Positions 18,682 through 26,888 of a stretch of DNA of 64,000 nt are shown here, one piece after another (within the stretch, counting starts at the first letter, position 1; each line of letters opens with the position of its first letter). Location of the stretch: contig CAWBPA010000017.1 in assembly GCA_963790545.1 (NCBI GenBank), forward strand, positions 1,426,001 to 1,490,000, given 5' to 3'. Source of the stretch: DATBJG01 sp963790545 (GTDB lineage Bacteria; Acidobacteriota; Vicinamibacteria; Vicinamibacterales; JAMQPK01). The position numbers and the translations under genes are program-made. A model generated the notes under the pieces. The model had not been told where the DNA came from. It saw only the letters and a list, made by a program, of their open reading frames with translations, and did not search any database.

Positions 18682-19625
18682 TGGTCAGGCTTCGAAACAC
18701 TGCCTCGACAAACATGTCGCCCGTAAGGGTGGGTCTTGCGTAAATTCCGTCGTAATCCTGGGTCGGCTTTGCAGCCTTCACCTGCTCGACCGTCATCCCC
18801 TTCTTCACGAGCGCCTGAATGCGATCCCGGACAATGGTGACCATGTCCCGGTAATCGCTGACATCAGATTCATCGCACAAGCGCCCGTGGCCGGGAATGA
18901 TCATCGTGCCACCTTCCTCGTTGAACTCCGGAACCGCAAGTTCGAGGACGTAGTTGATGCCCTCGAGCAAGCCTGCAATACCCCCACCGCGCTCGATGTC
19001 GATCATCGGGTAACGATCCGGCGTGAAGACGTCACCCGTGCTCACGACGTCCGTCCGGCGAAACATGACCATCGTGTCGCCGTCGGTGTGTGCCGCTTTC
19101 TGGTGAAGCAGCTGCACCGGCTCGCCGTTGATGAACATGTCCTTCTGCCTGACAAAGTACAGAATCCGTCGGCCAGCCGCCGGCAGATGAGCCCGACGCG
19201 GTCAGGCGGCTGAGAGCACGTTCGTGCGCGAAGATTGGTGCTCCACCTGCACCGTAGACGTAGGCTGGTCGCGTATTGCCGCCGGCCAGGATTTGTCCGG
19301 ATTTCTTGAGCGTTTCGTTGCCGCCCACGTGGTCGGCGTCCGGCGTCGTGTTGATGATGAAACGGATCGGTACGTCCGACAGCTTTCTGATCTCAGCGAG
19401 AAGCTGGTCGCTGACCTCTGCGGTCTGAGTGTCCACGACGAGGACCCCGTCACGCCCGATTTGAACTGTGGTGTTACCCCCCGGCCCGGCGATCATGTAG
19501 ACCCCTCCCCGGACCGGCCATACCTGGATGCCAGGAACTGACTGGGCTGGAAGTACGGCCGTCGCTGTGGCTATGACGAGGACCGACAACCTGAACGTTC
19601 TCGTCTTGCTGGTTCGAGCCTTCAT
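18677..19625 (-). CDS. Exported metallo-beta-lactamase-fold protein (one frameshift near 19190)
   Basis: The N-terminal part (ATG 19625, signal peptide LSVLVIATATAVLPAQ) contains VWPVRGGVYMIAGPGGNT and the metal motif TTPDADHVGGN. The C-terminal part in another frame has AAHTDGDTMV and IIPGHGRLCDESDV, the later MBL ligands. The junction reads smoothly as AAGRRILYFVRQKDMFINGE after one base is corrected near 19190, so it is one gene of about 315 codons. The start overlaps the stop of the upstream gene (ATGA), implying translational coupling. Note NTTPDADH rather than HxHxDH, so the metal site may be atypical. Confidence 0.75.
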
Positions 19626-20497
19626 CGGGATCGGGGCGGCTGCCAAACCGGCGGCGGCATCGTTTTGAGTTTCTGTTGGTACTCCGGGTACATCGTCTCT
19701 GCGCCGCCACGAACAGCTTCGAGCGGCAGCATCCACTTGAGGGCAAACTCTTCAAGTGACGGGTTGCCCCCCGGAAGGTGATGCGGGATCTCGCCGGCAG
19801 GGCGCTCGACCTCGATGTCCACCGAGCACGGGTACAACGTCATTTGATATCCCGGGTCATAGAAGAAGTTGCGACTCTTGATGTACGGCTCCGTCAGGTA
19901 GACCGGATCGGTGACGATCGAGATCCAGGTGAGCACGTTGCCGTTGCGAACGAAATGCTCCTGCAGCGTGGACTTCTCGCTGCGCGCCAGACCGTTGCGT
20001 CGGATGTAGGCCGGCTTCAAGTGAGTCGTGGTGACGGTCAGCATGTCACCTTCCCATCTTCCCGTTGAAAACCCTTGCCAGGTATGTGGCGCATGCGCCG
20101 GCGGGTGGGAGCGTCCGTCCATCCAGATTGTCCGGACCGGATTCATCCACGCGAACTCGGTATGCCACGCGACGACCTCCTTCGTAACCGGGTCCTGCGT
20201 CTTCCAGATGCGAACAGGTGAGAAGTTTGGGCCGTAGTCGGCCGGATGCGGAATGCACTGATGTTCGGGAACGGTCCACAGCGATGCGCTCCAGCTGTCG
20301 CCACGCCGGCGATTCGCGTCGTTGATCGGCAAACCCGTATAGTCGCCAATGTCCGGTCCGCCTCCGCGCTCGGGAGCATCTTCATGCTGTCGTGCCGCCC
20401 AACCACCTTCCAGATCAACCTGCGCATGGACGGGCACAGACATCATCGCGAACAGCAAGGCGACAATGCCATGTCGGGCGCGGTGCAACAGACGCAT
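19622..20497 (-). CDS. Secreted hypothetical protein, GTW-type
   Basis: A 291-residue protein. The ATG at 20497 is favoured by GAGGA 7 bases upstream and opens a signal peptide (IVALLFAMMSVPVHAQ). The core VDLEGGWAARQHEDAPERGG and later GFSTGRWEGDMLTVTTTHLK plus IRRNGLARSEKSTLQEHFVR place it with the 17794 protein. It is the first gene of the minus-strand MBL cluster, with a 4-base overlap into the MBL gene. Function unknown; two conserved cysteines (PEHQCIPH, YPCSVD) are visible. Confidence 0.78.
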   Translation of the reverse strand: MRLLHRARHGIVALLFAMMSVPVHAQVDLEGGWAARQHEDAPERGGGPDIGDYTGLPINDANRRRGDSWSASLWTVPEHQCIPHPADYGPNFSPVRIWKTQDPVTKEVVAWHTEFAWMNPVRTIWMDGRSHPPAHAPHTWQGFSTGRWEGDMLTVTTTHLKPAYIRRNGLARSEKSTLQEHFVRNGNVLTWISIVTDPVYLTEPYIKSRNFFYDPGYQMTLYPCSVDIEVERPAGEIPHHLPGGNPSLEEFALKWMLPLEAVRGGAETMYPEYQQKLKTMPPPVWQPPRSR

Positions 20498-20635
20498 TGA
20501 CAATCCTCACTCCCACCTTTGCATACCTCGCCGGTGGGGCACTCCCGCGGGAAAACCAACCGCTATGATTGACGGTCTCCGGTTCCAAAATCAAACACCA
20601 CCCTTCCACCAGCACCCTGCGCCGGCCTATCCCGG

Positions 20636-20899
20636 AGACGGGACGCGGATCATCGCGGATCACACGAATGGCGCGACCGGAAGCTGGCGGAGCCAGGCGC
20701 GTGGAAGGGTCAACGATCAGGGATAAGAACGCCGGCCTCTCCAATGGGAGCGTTCTTATCCCTGATCGTTGACCCTTCCACGCGCGCCGGCGGCGCGGCC
20801 GGTCGCTCGGGCCGGCGGAGAGCCGCAGGGCGTGCTCGCTGGATCCAGAGCCAGGGCAAGAGATCCGCGTGAATCCGCGATAATCCGCGTCCCGTGATC
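20636..20899. repeat. Nested cloverleaf palindromic element, copy A
   Basis: The outer arms are direct-repeat-like blocks (CGGGACGCGGAT CATCGCGGAT at the left; ATCCGCG units every ~10 bases, then TCCCGT, at the right) that pair across ~260 bases. Inside is a 36-bp perfect stem (20697-20732 with 20750-20785, 17-base loop), with side hairpins CTGGCGGAGCCAG (left) and GCGCCGGCGGCGC (20784-20796, right). Copies B and C share the plan with different stem sequences. It occupies the 600-base gap between divergent genes 19622 and 21096; no coding was seen here. Confidence 0.92.
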
Positions 20900-21095
20900 A
20901 TTCGGGGGAGCCAACCGTCCTTCCGTGCGGCTCCTTCAGGTGCCCGTAGGCCGCTTCGTCAGTCAAGCAACCAAAAATGTAACGGGAAGATGCTGGCCTG
21001 CCAGTGCCCCTGTTTACGCGGCGCAGTCCAGCCCGTCTAACGAGGTGAGGAACGGACGGGTCGTTCCTCGTTGGGTCGATAACAAGGAGGGGTCA

Positions 21096-21422
21096 ATGAG
21101 GCAGTTTCGAATCGTCCCGGCGCTGCTGGCTGCCGGGTGGATCGCCGGGGTCGGTATCACATCTGTCTTTGCTCAAAACGTGGCTGTGCCAGAAAGAGCA
21201 ACCCAGGAAGAAGTCCGGCCACAGCGTGATGACCGGCGCGATCGCCGGATGGATCGACGCCACCGTCGCGACGACCGGCGTCCCCATCGTCCCGAACGGC
21301 GCGATCGCTTGGAAAGACGCGACCGGCCAGATCGCCCAGACCGACCCGAGCGTCCCGAACGCCGCGATCGTCCGGACCGGCCAGAGCGTCCCGTACGAGT
21401 TGAACGCACGAGTCGAGGGTAA
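21096..21422 (+). CDS. Secreted low-complexity Arg/Asp/Pro/Glu-repeat protein
   Basis: A 108-residue protein. The start is fixed by AAGGAGG and a signal peptide (RIVPALLAAGWIAGVGITSV, cleavage near VFAQ). The rest is almost wholly charged: RRDRRMDRRHRRDDRRP then repeated RPDRPERPERRDRP units. A similar RPERP tail ends the 24113 protein in the same gene run, so the two may interact with the same partner or with each other. No catalytic domain. It opens a plus-strand operon with an outer-membrane protein and a sigma factor. Confidence 0.7.
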   Translation: MRQFRIVPALLAAGWIAGVGITSVFAQNVAVPERATQEEVRPQRDDRRDRRMDRRHRRDDRRPHRPERRDRLERRDRPDRPDRPERPERRDRPDRPERPVRVERTSRG

Positions 21423-21437
21423 CCAGCGGGAATAGAC

Positions 21438-22356
21438 ATGTCGAAGGCGACAACGTCAAGCCTCCTGTTCGTCATGCTCACGCTGGGGGCAGCCAATGCT
21501 GTCGGTCAAACGGCCGACGACCGCTGGCAGTTTGGCTCGGCCCCTAGCTTCTCGAGTGGCAAATACGGGACCGACACGCGTACGGACGTGCTGTACACGC
21601 CCGTCACCGCAAGACGCTTGTTTGACGATGGCGACCTCACGTTGGTGTTTCCGTTCACGTGCGTCTGGGGAGACGCCGTATCCGTCATCAACGGTTCGCC
21701 TGTTCCCACCGAACGCAGCAACGTCTCGACCTCCGATGCTGCGGGCGGTCGATCGGGGACCGACAGCAGCAGAACGGGCCGCACAGGCACCAGCTCAGGG
21801 ACCACCAGAGGGGCCGGAACCGCAGCGGTTGGATCGAGCACAGACGCGCCTGCAACGGAGGCCTCCGGCTGTGGAATGGGCGACATCATCGCGCGCGGGC
21901 GCTACTACGTCCTCGACGAACGCGGCATTCTTCCGACGGTGGCGATTCGCGCGCACGTCAAAGTCCCAACCGCCAGCGCCGAACGCGGTCTCGGTACGGG
22001 CCGGCCCGACGAGGGAATCGCTATAGAGATAAGCCGATCGTTTGGAGCGAGGACACTGGCAATGGTGGATGGAGGGTACACGGTCATAGGCAAACCAACA
22101 GACGTCGATTACAACAACACCTGGTGGTACGACCTCGGAATCGGACAGGACATGGCGAAAGGGCTCGTCAACGTGAGTCTCTTCTTCGAAGAGGTACGGC
22201 GCCATCGTCCCCGGGTTCGAGAATGCCCGGCAGATTCTGGGCGTCGTGAGCTTCAAGGGTGCCAACGGCTGGCGCCTTCAGTTAGCCGGAGAGCTCGGCT
22301 TATCCGACGGTGGGCCGGATCGTGGCGTCACGTTCGGAGCCAGTCGGCGGTTCTAG
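21438..22356 (+). CDS. Outer-membrane transporter-like beta-barrel (one frameshift near 22193)
   Basis: A signal peptide (SLLFVMLTLGAANAVGQ) precedes a barrel-like protein resembling the 'MetA-pathway phenol degradation' outer-membrane family: RWQFGSAPSFSSGKYG, then YTPVTARRLFDDGDLTLVFP, then IPTVAIRAHVKVPTA-type strands. A Ser/Thr/Gly-rich insert lies near residues 95-140. The frame breaks at about 22193; the other frame continues YGAIVPGFENARQILGVVSF and ends GASRRF, a normal barrel C-terminus. One extra base explains this. It lies 14 bases before the sigma-factor start. Confidence 0.7.
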
Positions 22357-22369
22357 AGACCTCTATTCA

Positions 22370-22951
22370 ATGGCACTGGAGGGCGCTCCGGACGATGTGG
22401 TGCTCGTTCGAGCGTCACAACGCGGCGACCGTGAGGCCTTTGGCGCGCTCGTCTCGCGACACGCTCCGTCCATTCTCAGATTGACGACACGCATGCTCGG
22501 CCCGATCGCAGATGCTGAAGACGTCGCCCAGGAGACCTTCGTCGCAGCCTACAAGGCGCTGCCCGACTTCACCTTCGATTCGAAGTTCACGACCTGGCTC
22601 TATCGGATTGCCGTGAACAAATGCAAGGACTCGCTCAGAGCTCGCCGCCCCGGAGTGTTTTCCCTGGACGCGCCCGAGGACGATAATGCCACTGCATGGG
22701 AACCTGTTGACCCAACGACCCCACATTTGGAGTTAGAGCAGGTCGAGCTGGCCTGGGAACTCGAGAGGGGGATTCAGGCATTGCCGCCACTCTATCGTGA
22801 GTCTTTTGTGCTTCGACACATCGAAGGTCTCAGCTACGACGAAATGAGTGCGATCCTGGGCGTGCATCGCGATACGCTCAAAATGCGCGTATACAAAGCC
22901 CGCACGCTGCTGTGCCAGTCGCTGGGGCATCTCGTCGGCGCCCCGCGATGA
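22370..22951 (+). CDS. ECF sigma factor (RpoE-like)
   Basis: A 193-residue ECF sigma factor with region 2 (GPIADAEDVAQETFVAAYK, FDSKFTTWLYRIAVNKC) and region 4 (LPPLYRESFVLRHIEGLSYD, AILGVHRDTLKMRVYKART). Its stop overlaps the start of the anti-sigma gene (ATGA), typical of coupled sigma/anti-sigma pairs. It probably responds to an envelope signal relayed by the CBM-bearing anti-sigma factor and controls the surrounding operon. Confidence 0.93.
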   Translation: MALEGAPDDVVLVRASQRGDREAFGALVSRHAPSILRLTTRMLGPIADAEDVAQETFVAAYKALPDFTFDSKFTTWLYRIAVNKCKDSLRARRPGVFSLDAPEDDNATAWEPVDPTTPHLELEQVELAWELERGIQALPPLYRESFVLRHIEGLSYDEMSAILGVHRDTLKMRVYKARTLLCQSLGHLVGAPR

Positions 22952-23658
22952 TGGGGGAAAACACTGCCATGGTCGACCGTGAGGATCTCGTTCAGCGGTT
23001 CATCGATCAAGAGTTGTCGGCAGAAGAGCGCGTGCGATTTGTCGTTCGACTTGGAACGGACGAGGCACTGCGCCATCGACTCATCGAACTCGAACAACTG
23101 ATGCTTGGGGTCAACAGGCTTCCGCCTCCAGTGGTTCCAGATGGATTCGTCGCCCGCGTCATGGAACGAACCGCCTCCGCGAGGCCGTTCCGGCGGCGCT
23201 GGGCTGAGGCGCTCTGGGTTCCGCACACGTTACGCTGGAATCTGGCGGGTGCCATGGCAGCGGCATCCCTTTGCCTGGTCGTTGGCGGAGGACTCTATGC
23301 CGGCAGCAGGGCTCGGCAACCGTCCGCGCCACGTGTATCTGAGGAGGTTCGCTCGACTGGCAGTCCCGCTTCTACGACCGTCCTGGTTCGACTCGTCGTG
23401 GTTCAGCCGGGAGCCAGAACCGTGGAGGCAGCCGGCGATTTCAACGGATGGAACCCCACACAAACCCCGCTCGAACAGATTTCGAACGGTGCGTGGACGG
23501 TCACAATCCCGCTCCAACCCGGACGCTACGAATACATGTACGTCGTGGACGGTCAGCAGTGGATTGCCGATCCCTTCGCCGCCGAGCAGAACGACGATGG
23601 ATTTGGATCGCAAAACGCGGTGCTCGAGGTCAGACCGGCGGCCACCTCACCACTGTGA
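22948..23658 (+). CDS. Membrane anti-sigma-like protein with C-terminal CBM48/AMPK-type glycogen-binding domain
   Basis: A 236-residue protein. Residues ~8-80 are helical and acidic like an anti-sigma domain (REDLVQRFIDQELSAEERVR) but lack the zinc ligands of zf-HC2. A transmembrane helix (LAGAMAAASLCLVVGGGLYA, about 98-117) follows. The extracytoplasmic ~85 residues form a CBM48/AMPK-beta-type E-set domain: VEAAGDFNGWNPTQTPLEQI and GRYEYMYVVDGQQWIADPFA. This suggests sensing of a glycan or a protein ligand outside the membrane. It overlaps the sigma gene by 4 bases. ATGs at 22951 and 22969 are alternative starts. Confidence 0.85.
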   Translation: MMGENTAMVDREDLVQRFIDQELSAEERVRFVVRLGTDEALRHRLIELEQLMLGVNRLPPPVVPDGFVARVMERTASARPFRRRWAEALWVPHTLRWNLAGAMAAASLCLVVGGGLYAGSRARQPSAPRVSEEVRSTGSPASTTVLVRLVVVQPGARTVEAAGDFNGWNPTQTPLEQISNGAWTVTIPLQPGRYEYMYVVDGQQWIADPFAAEQNDDGFGSQNAVLEVRPAATSPL

Positions 23659-23733
23659 AACATTGCATGCATCTGCACGAACGGACAACGGATTACGGAG
23701 AACTGAAAACGGAAATAATAGTCTCCAGGCGCG

Positions 23734-24108
23734 ATGCATCTGCCTTCAACAAGGGCGCTCGTGATCGTGATGTGTTCGACCGTTGTGAGCACAGCGTGCG
23801 CAGCCTCGATCGGTCCGGCGGCGCCCGTTGTGACATCAGCCGGCGTGCGATTCGCGCTCGTGCTTCCCGACGCGCGCAGCGTGGCACTGGCGGGCACGTT
23901 CAATCAATGGTCCTCTTCTACGCATCCGCTCGCGCGCGAGCGATCCGGGACCTGGCAGTTGATGGTGTCGCTGCCGCCGGGCGAGTATCTCTTCATGTAC
24001 GTCGTGGATGGCACACACTGGGTCACCCCGCCGCTTGCCGAGGATTTTGTGGACGATGGGTTCGGTTCGAAGAACGGAGTTGTGGTTGTCCGACCTTCAG
24101 AACGGTAG
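23734..24108 (+). CDS. Lipoprotein with CBM48/AMPK-type domain
   Basis: A 124-residue protein with a lipobox-like signal (VIVMCSTVVSTACAAS) and a single CBM48-like domain: ARSVALAGTFNQWSSSTHPL, then GEYLFMYVVDGTHWVTPPLA, then DDGFGSKNGVVVV. It is clearly related to the sensor half of the adjacent anti-sigma protein, so it may be the soluble or outer-membrane counterpart that presents or competes for the same ligand. It lies 75 bases after the anti-sigma gene. Confidence 0.82.
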   Translation: MHLPSTRALVIVMCSTVVSTACAASIGPAAPVVTSAGVRFALVLPDARSVALAGTFNQWSSSTHPLARERSGTWQLMVSLPPGEYLFMYVVDGTHWVTPPLAEDFVDDGFGSKNGVVVVRPSER

Positions 24109-24112
24109 GCGC

Positions 24113-24961
24113 GTGACACTGGCACCCTGGACCACGCTTCTGGCAATCGTCATCAGCGGTCTCGTGGCGCCACACCTGTGTGCCGCGCAATCGGTGTCGG
24201 CCTCAGAACGGGAAGCGCTCGTGCGGCTGCGAGTCGATCGAGGCGGACGAGCGGAGGACGTCGATACGCTGATCCGTCAGGCCGAGGACGCCGCAGCGAA
24301 GGGGTTACCCGCCGGAGCGCTGACCAACAAGATTCGGGAGGGTCTGGCCAAGGGCGCCGACCCGAAGCGAATCGAGTTGGTTCTCCGACAGATGACCACG
24401 AATCTGGAGACAGCTGATCGGCTCGCGCGGGAGATGGATCTGACGTCCGGAGGCGTGGGACGGGACGCGTCGCTGACGCTGCTGGCAGAGTCGCTGGGCG
24501 CTGGCGTCACGATCGACGAAGTCCGTGAGCTCAGCCAGCAGGCGCAATCCACAGGAAAGTCGCCGCTGCCGCTCGAGAGTCTGGCAAACGCCGCAAAGGG
24601 GCTCTCGTTCATCAAGGAAGCCAGACTTTCGGAGGCTGAAGGCTCTGCCGTGATCGTCGAGGCGATTCGGCAAGGATTCCGCCCGCACGAGGTGCTCGAT
24701 CTCGGTCGCGATATCAAGCGGCGCGAAAATGACTTCCGGGCCGGTCGCGCCAGCTTGCGTACGCTGCGCGATGCCATTCGGCGCGGGGATCGCCCCGATC
24801 AGCTTTTCCGCACCAGCCGCCCCGAGGCCATCGATCGACCGACGTCGGCACGCCCCGAGAGACCCGCCGATCGGCCGGAACGTTCGGCCCCTCCCGAACG
24901 TCCGCAACGTCCTGAACAACCGGACCGTCCCGAGCGCCCTTCAACCGGACGTGATCGCTAG
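24113..24961 (+). CDS. Secreted helical protein with RPERP-rich tail
   Basis: A 282-residue protein with a probable GTG start at 24113, a signal peptide (LLAIVISGLVAPHLCAAQ) and a long helical region with repeated IREGLAKGADPKRIELVLRQ-like units (four to five helical pairs). It ends in RPERPADRPERSAPPERP and similar repeats. The tail matches the repeats of the 21096 protein. No catalytic motif. It closes the sigma/anti-sigma operon only 4 bases after the lipoprotein stop. Function is inferred as an envelope structural or regulatory component. Confidence 0.7.
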   Translation: MTLAPWTTLLAIVISGLVAPHLCAAQSVSASEREALVRLRVDRGGRAEDVDTLIRQAEDAAAKGLPAGALTNKIREGLAKGADPKRIELVLRQMTTNLETADRLAREMDLTSGGVGRDASLTLLAESLGAGVTIDEVRELSQQAQSTGKSPLPLESLANAAKGLSFIKEARLSEAEGSAVIVEAIRQGFRPHEVLDLGRDIKRRENDFRAGRASLRTLRDAIRRGDRPDQLFRTSRPEAIDRPTSARPERPADRPERSAPPERPQRPEQPDRPERPSTGRDR

Positions 24962-25057
24962 TCAGACACTCTTCGCCTGTACGTGGTGTTTGACAGGGAA
25001 AGCGCACGGCCCTAAGATCCTCGCAATCCGCTGATTCCAGCCGAGAACGGAGGCCAC

Positions 25058-26878
25058 ATGCGTCTCTTTGGCGTGGGCTGCTTGCTTTTGTGCATGGGTT
25101 CGAGCCTGAGCGCTCAAACACCAGGGTTGCCGAAGGACCATCCACCCGTTGCCACGCCAGACAGCCGATCAGCCGTGTCAGATCTGACCGAACGACTCCG
25201 GCCATCGACCGGTGAGACGGCGTCGAAGCCGATACCACGCAAGAACCTGATTGACGAATTCATATTCGGGAAGATAGAGAAGGACCGTGTGCCGCACGCC
25301 TCTCTGTCGTCCGACGAAGAGTTCTTTCGGCGCCTCCACATCGACCTGACGGGCCGTTTACCACAGGACGATGAGTTGAGAGCCTTTCTGGCTTCCACCG
25401 ATCCAGACAAACGCGACACACTCGTCGATCGGTTGGCTACGTCAAAGGCGTACGAAACAAAATGGACCTACTTTTTCAACGATATCTATAAACCTGCGCC
25501 CGGCCGAATCGGCAATGCGGCGAAGAATCTGTTTTACCGCTGGGTGTACGACAACATTCACCTGGATCGCCCGTACAACCAGATCGTCTACGAAATGCTG
25601 ACGGCGAATGCCATATCGAATTGGTACATCGGCCCGGCCAGTTACGTCGCGCGTTGGGTTGTGACCGCCGTCTCGTGTGATGACGAGGTCCACGAGGACA
25701 CGTCGGACGAACTGGCGATCCATGCCACCAAGGACTTCCTCGGGGTCGATATCAGTTGTGCGTCCTGCCATGACGGCGCTCGTCACCTGGAGAAGATCAA
25801 TGTGTGGCTCAGCCAGCGCAAGCGGGACGAGATTTGGAAAATGGCGGCCTTCTTCGGGAGGACCAATGTTCTCCGCCGCACCGAAGTCAGCACGGCGCAG
25901 GATGAGTATTCCATCGACGACAACGGTCCAGGCTATGACCCTTCTGCCCGTACAGTGATCCGCGTGGACCGCCGTGGAAAACCTGGACTGCTCGATCCGG
26001 TCTACATGTTTACGGGCGAGCGTCCGGATCCGTCGAAGCATCCTCGACCGGAATTCGCTCGTATGCTCACATCGGATCCTCAGTTTGCACGCGCGACCGT
26101 GAACCTTCTATGGTCAGAGATGTTTGGTGTCGGCATCGTGGAGCCGATATTCTCCTTCGATTTGGCGCGCATGGATCCGAACAATCTCCCGTCCGCCCCG
26201 TGGACCTTGCAACCCACGCATCCGGAACTCCTCGAGGCTCTCGCGCAATATTTCCGTGACAGCAACTACAGTCTTCGGTCGGTCGTGAAGCTGATCGCCA
26301 AGTCCAATGCGTACCAGCTCTCGTCGCAGTTTCCAGGCGAGTGGAAGACGAGCTACGCCCCATACTTCTCACGAAAGTTCGTGCGACGGCTGAAGGCCGA
26401 GGAGGTCTACGATTCGCTCGTGGGCGCCACGAACCTCTTCACGGACGTTCCCATACGTGGCACCGATGTCAAAGTCAGATTCGCCTCAGAAGCCTACTCT
26501 CCAGACGAGTTCATCAGAGGAATCAATGACCCGGTTCTCAAGGAAATTCACTTCTTCCTTGAATCGTTTGGACAGACCAACCGGCAATCCTCTGAGCGTA
26601 GCAATGACGGGGCAATCACCCAGGCTGTGCAGCTCATGAATAGTCCGCTCGTTCACCGCCAGATCCGTGCGGCAGAGGGCAGCTACCTGGCTGGGTTGCT
26701 GAAGCAGGCAGTCCCCGACGAGGAGAAGATCAGCCGGATGTTCGAGCGCTTTCTGGTTCGGCGGCCGACGCCGGACGAGTTGACCGACGCCAAGAAGGTC
26801 GTGGCGGGCGGCCCAGAAGGATGGGAAGACCTGCAGTGGTTGCTGGTGAACAGGGTGGAGTTCGTCCATAACTTCTAG
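25058..26878 (+). CDS. DUF1549/DUF1553 secreted protein with CxxCH motif
   Basis: A 606-residue protein with a signal peptide (LLLCMGSSLSAQ), a DUF1549 region (NLIDEFIFGKIEKDRVPHA, RRLHIDLTGRLPQDDELRAF, KWTYFFND), a cysteine motif DISCASCHDGARH that could bind c-type haem, and a DUF1553 region (GVGIVEPIFSFDLARMDPNN, QLSSQFPGEWK, ERFLVRRPTPDE). Such proteins, first noted in planctomycetes, are encoded with DUF1501 partners and are thought to act on extracellular polysaccharide or sulfated substrates; this is not established. The DUF1501 gene follows after 10 bases. Confidence 0.92.
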   Translation: MRLFGVGCLLLCMGSSLSAQTPGLPKDHPPVATPDSRSAVSDLTERLRPSTGETASKPIPRKNLIDEFIFGKIEKDRVPHASLSSDEEFFRRLHIDLTGRLPQDDELRAFLASTDPDKRDTLVDRLATSKAYETKWTYFFNDIYKPAPGRIGNAAKNLFYRWVYDNIHLDRPYNQIVYEMLTANAISNWYIGPASYVARWVVTAVSCDDEVHEDTSDELAIHATKDFLGVDISCASCHDGARHLEKINVWLSQRKRDEIWKMAAFFGRTNVLRRTEVSTAQDEYSIDDNGPGYDPSARTVIRVDRRGKPGLLDPVYMFTGERPDPSKHPRPEFARMLTSDPQFARATVNLLWSEMFGVGIVEPIFSFDLARMDPNNLPSAPWTLQPTHPELLEALAQYFRDSNYSLRSVVKLIAKSNAYQLSSQFPGEWKTSYAPYFSRKFVRRLKAEEVYDSLVGATNLFTDVPIRGTDVKVRFASEAYSPDEFIRGINDPVLKEIHFFLESFGQTNRQSSERSNDGAITQAVQLMNSPLVHRQIRAAEGSYLAGLLKQAVPDEEKISRMFERFLVRRPTPDELTDAKKVVAGGPEGWEDLQWLLVNRVEFVHNF

Positions 26879-26888
26879 AGAGAAGATC

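Noticed and set aside
21173..21496. Arg/Ser-rich minus-strand frame opposite the RPERP-repeat gene
   Set aside because: It is the reverse reading of the repetitive CGTCCCGAACG-type DNA; the plus frame has a ribosome site and signal peptide.
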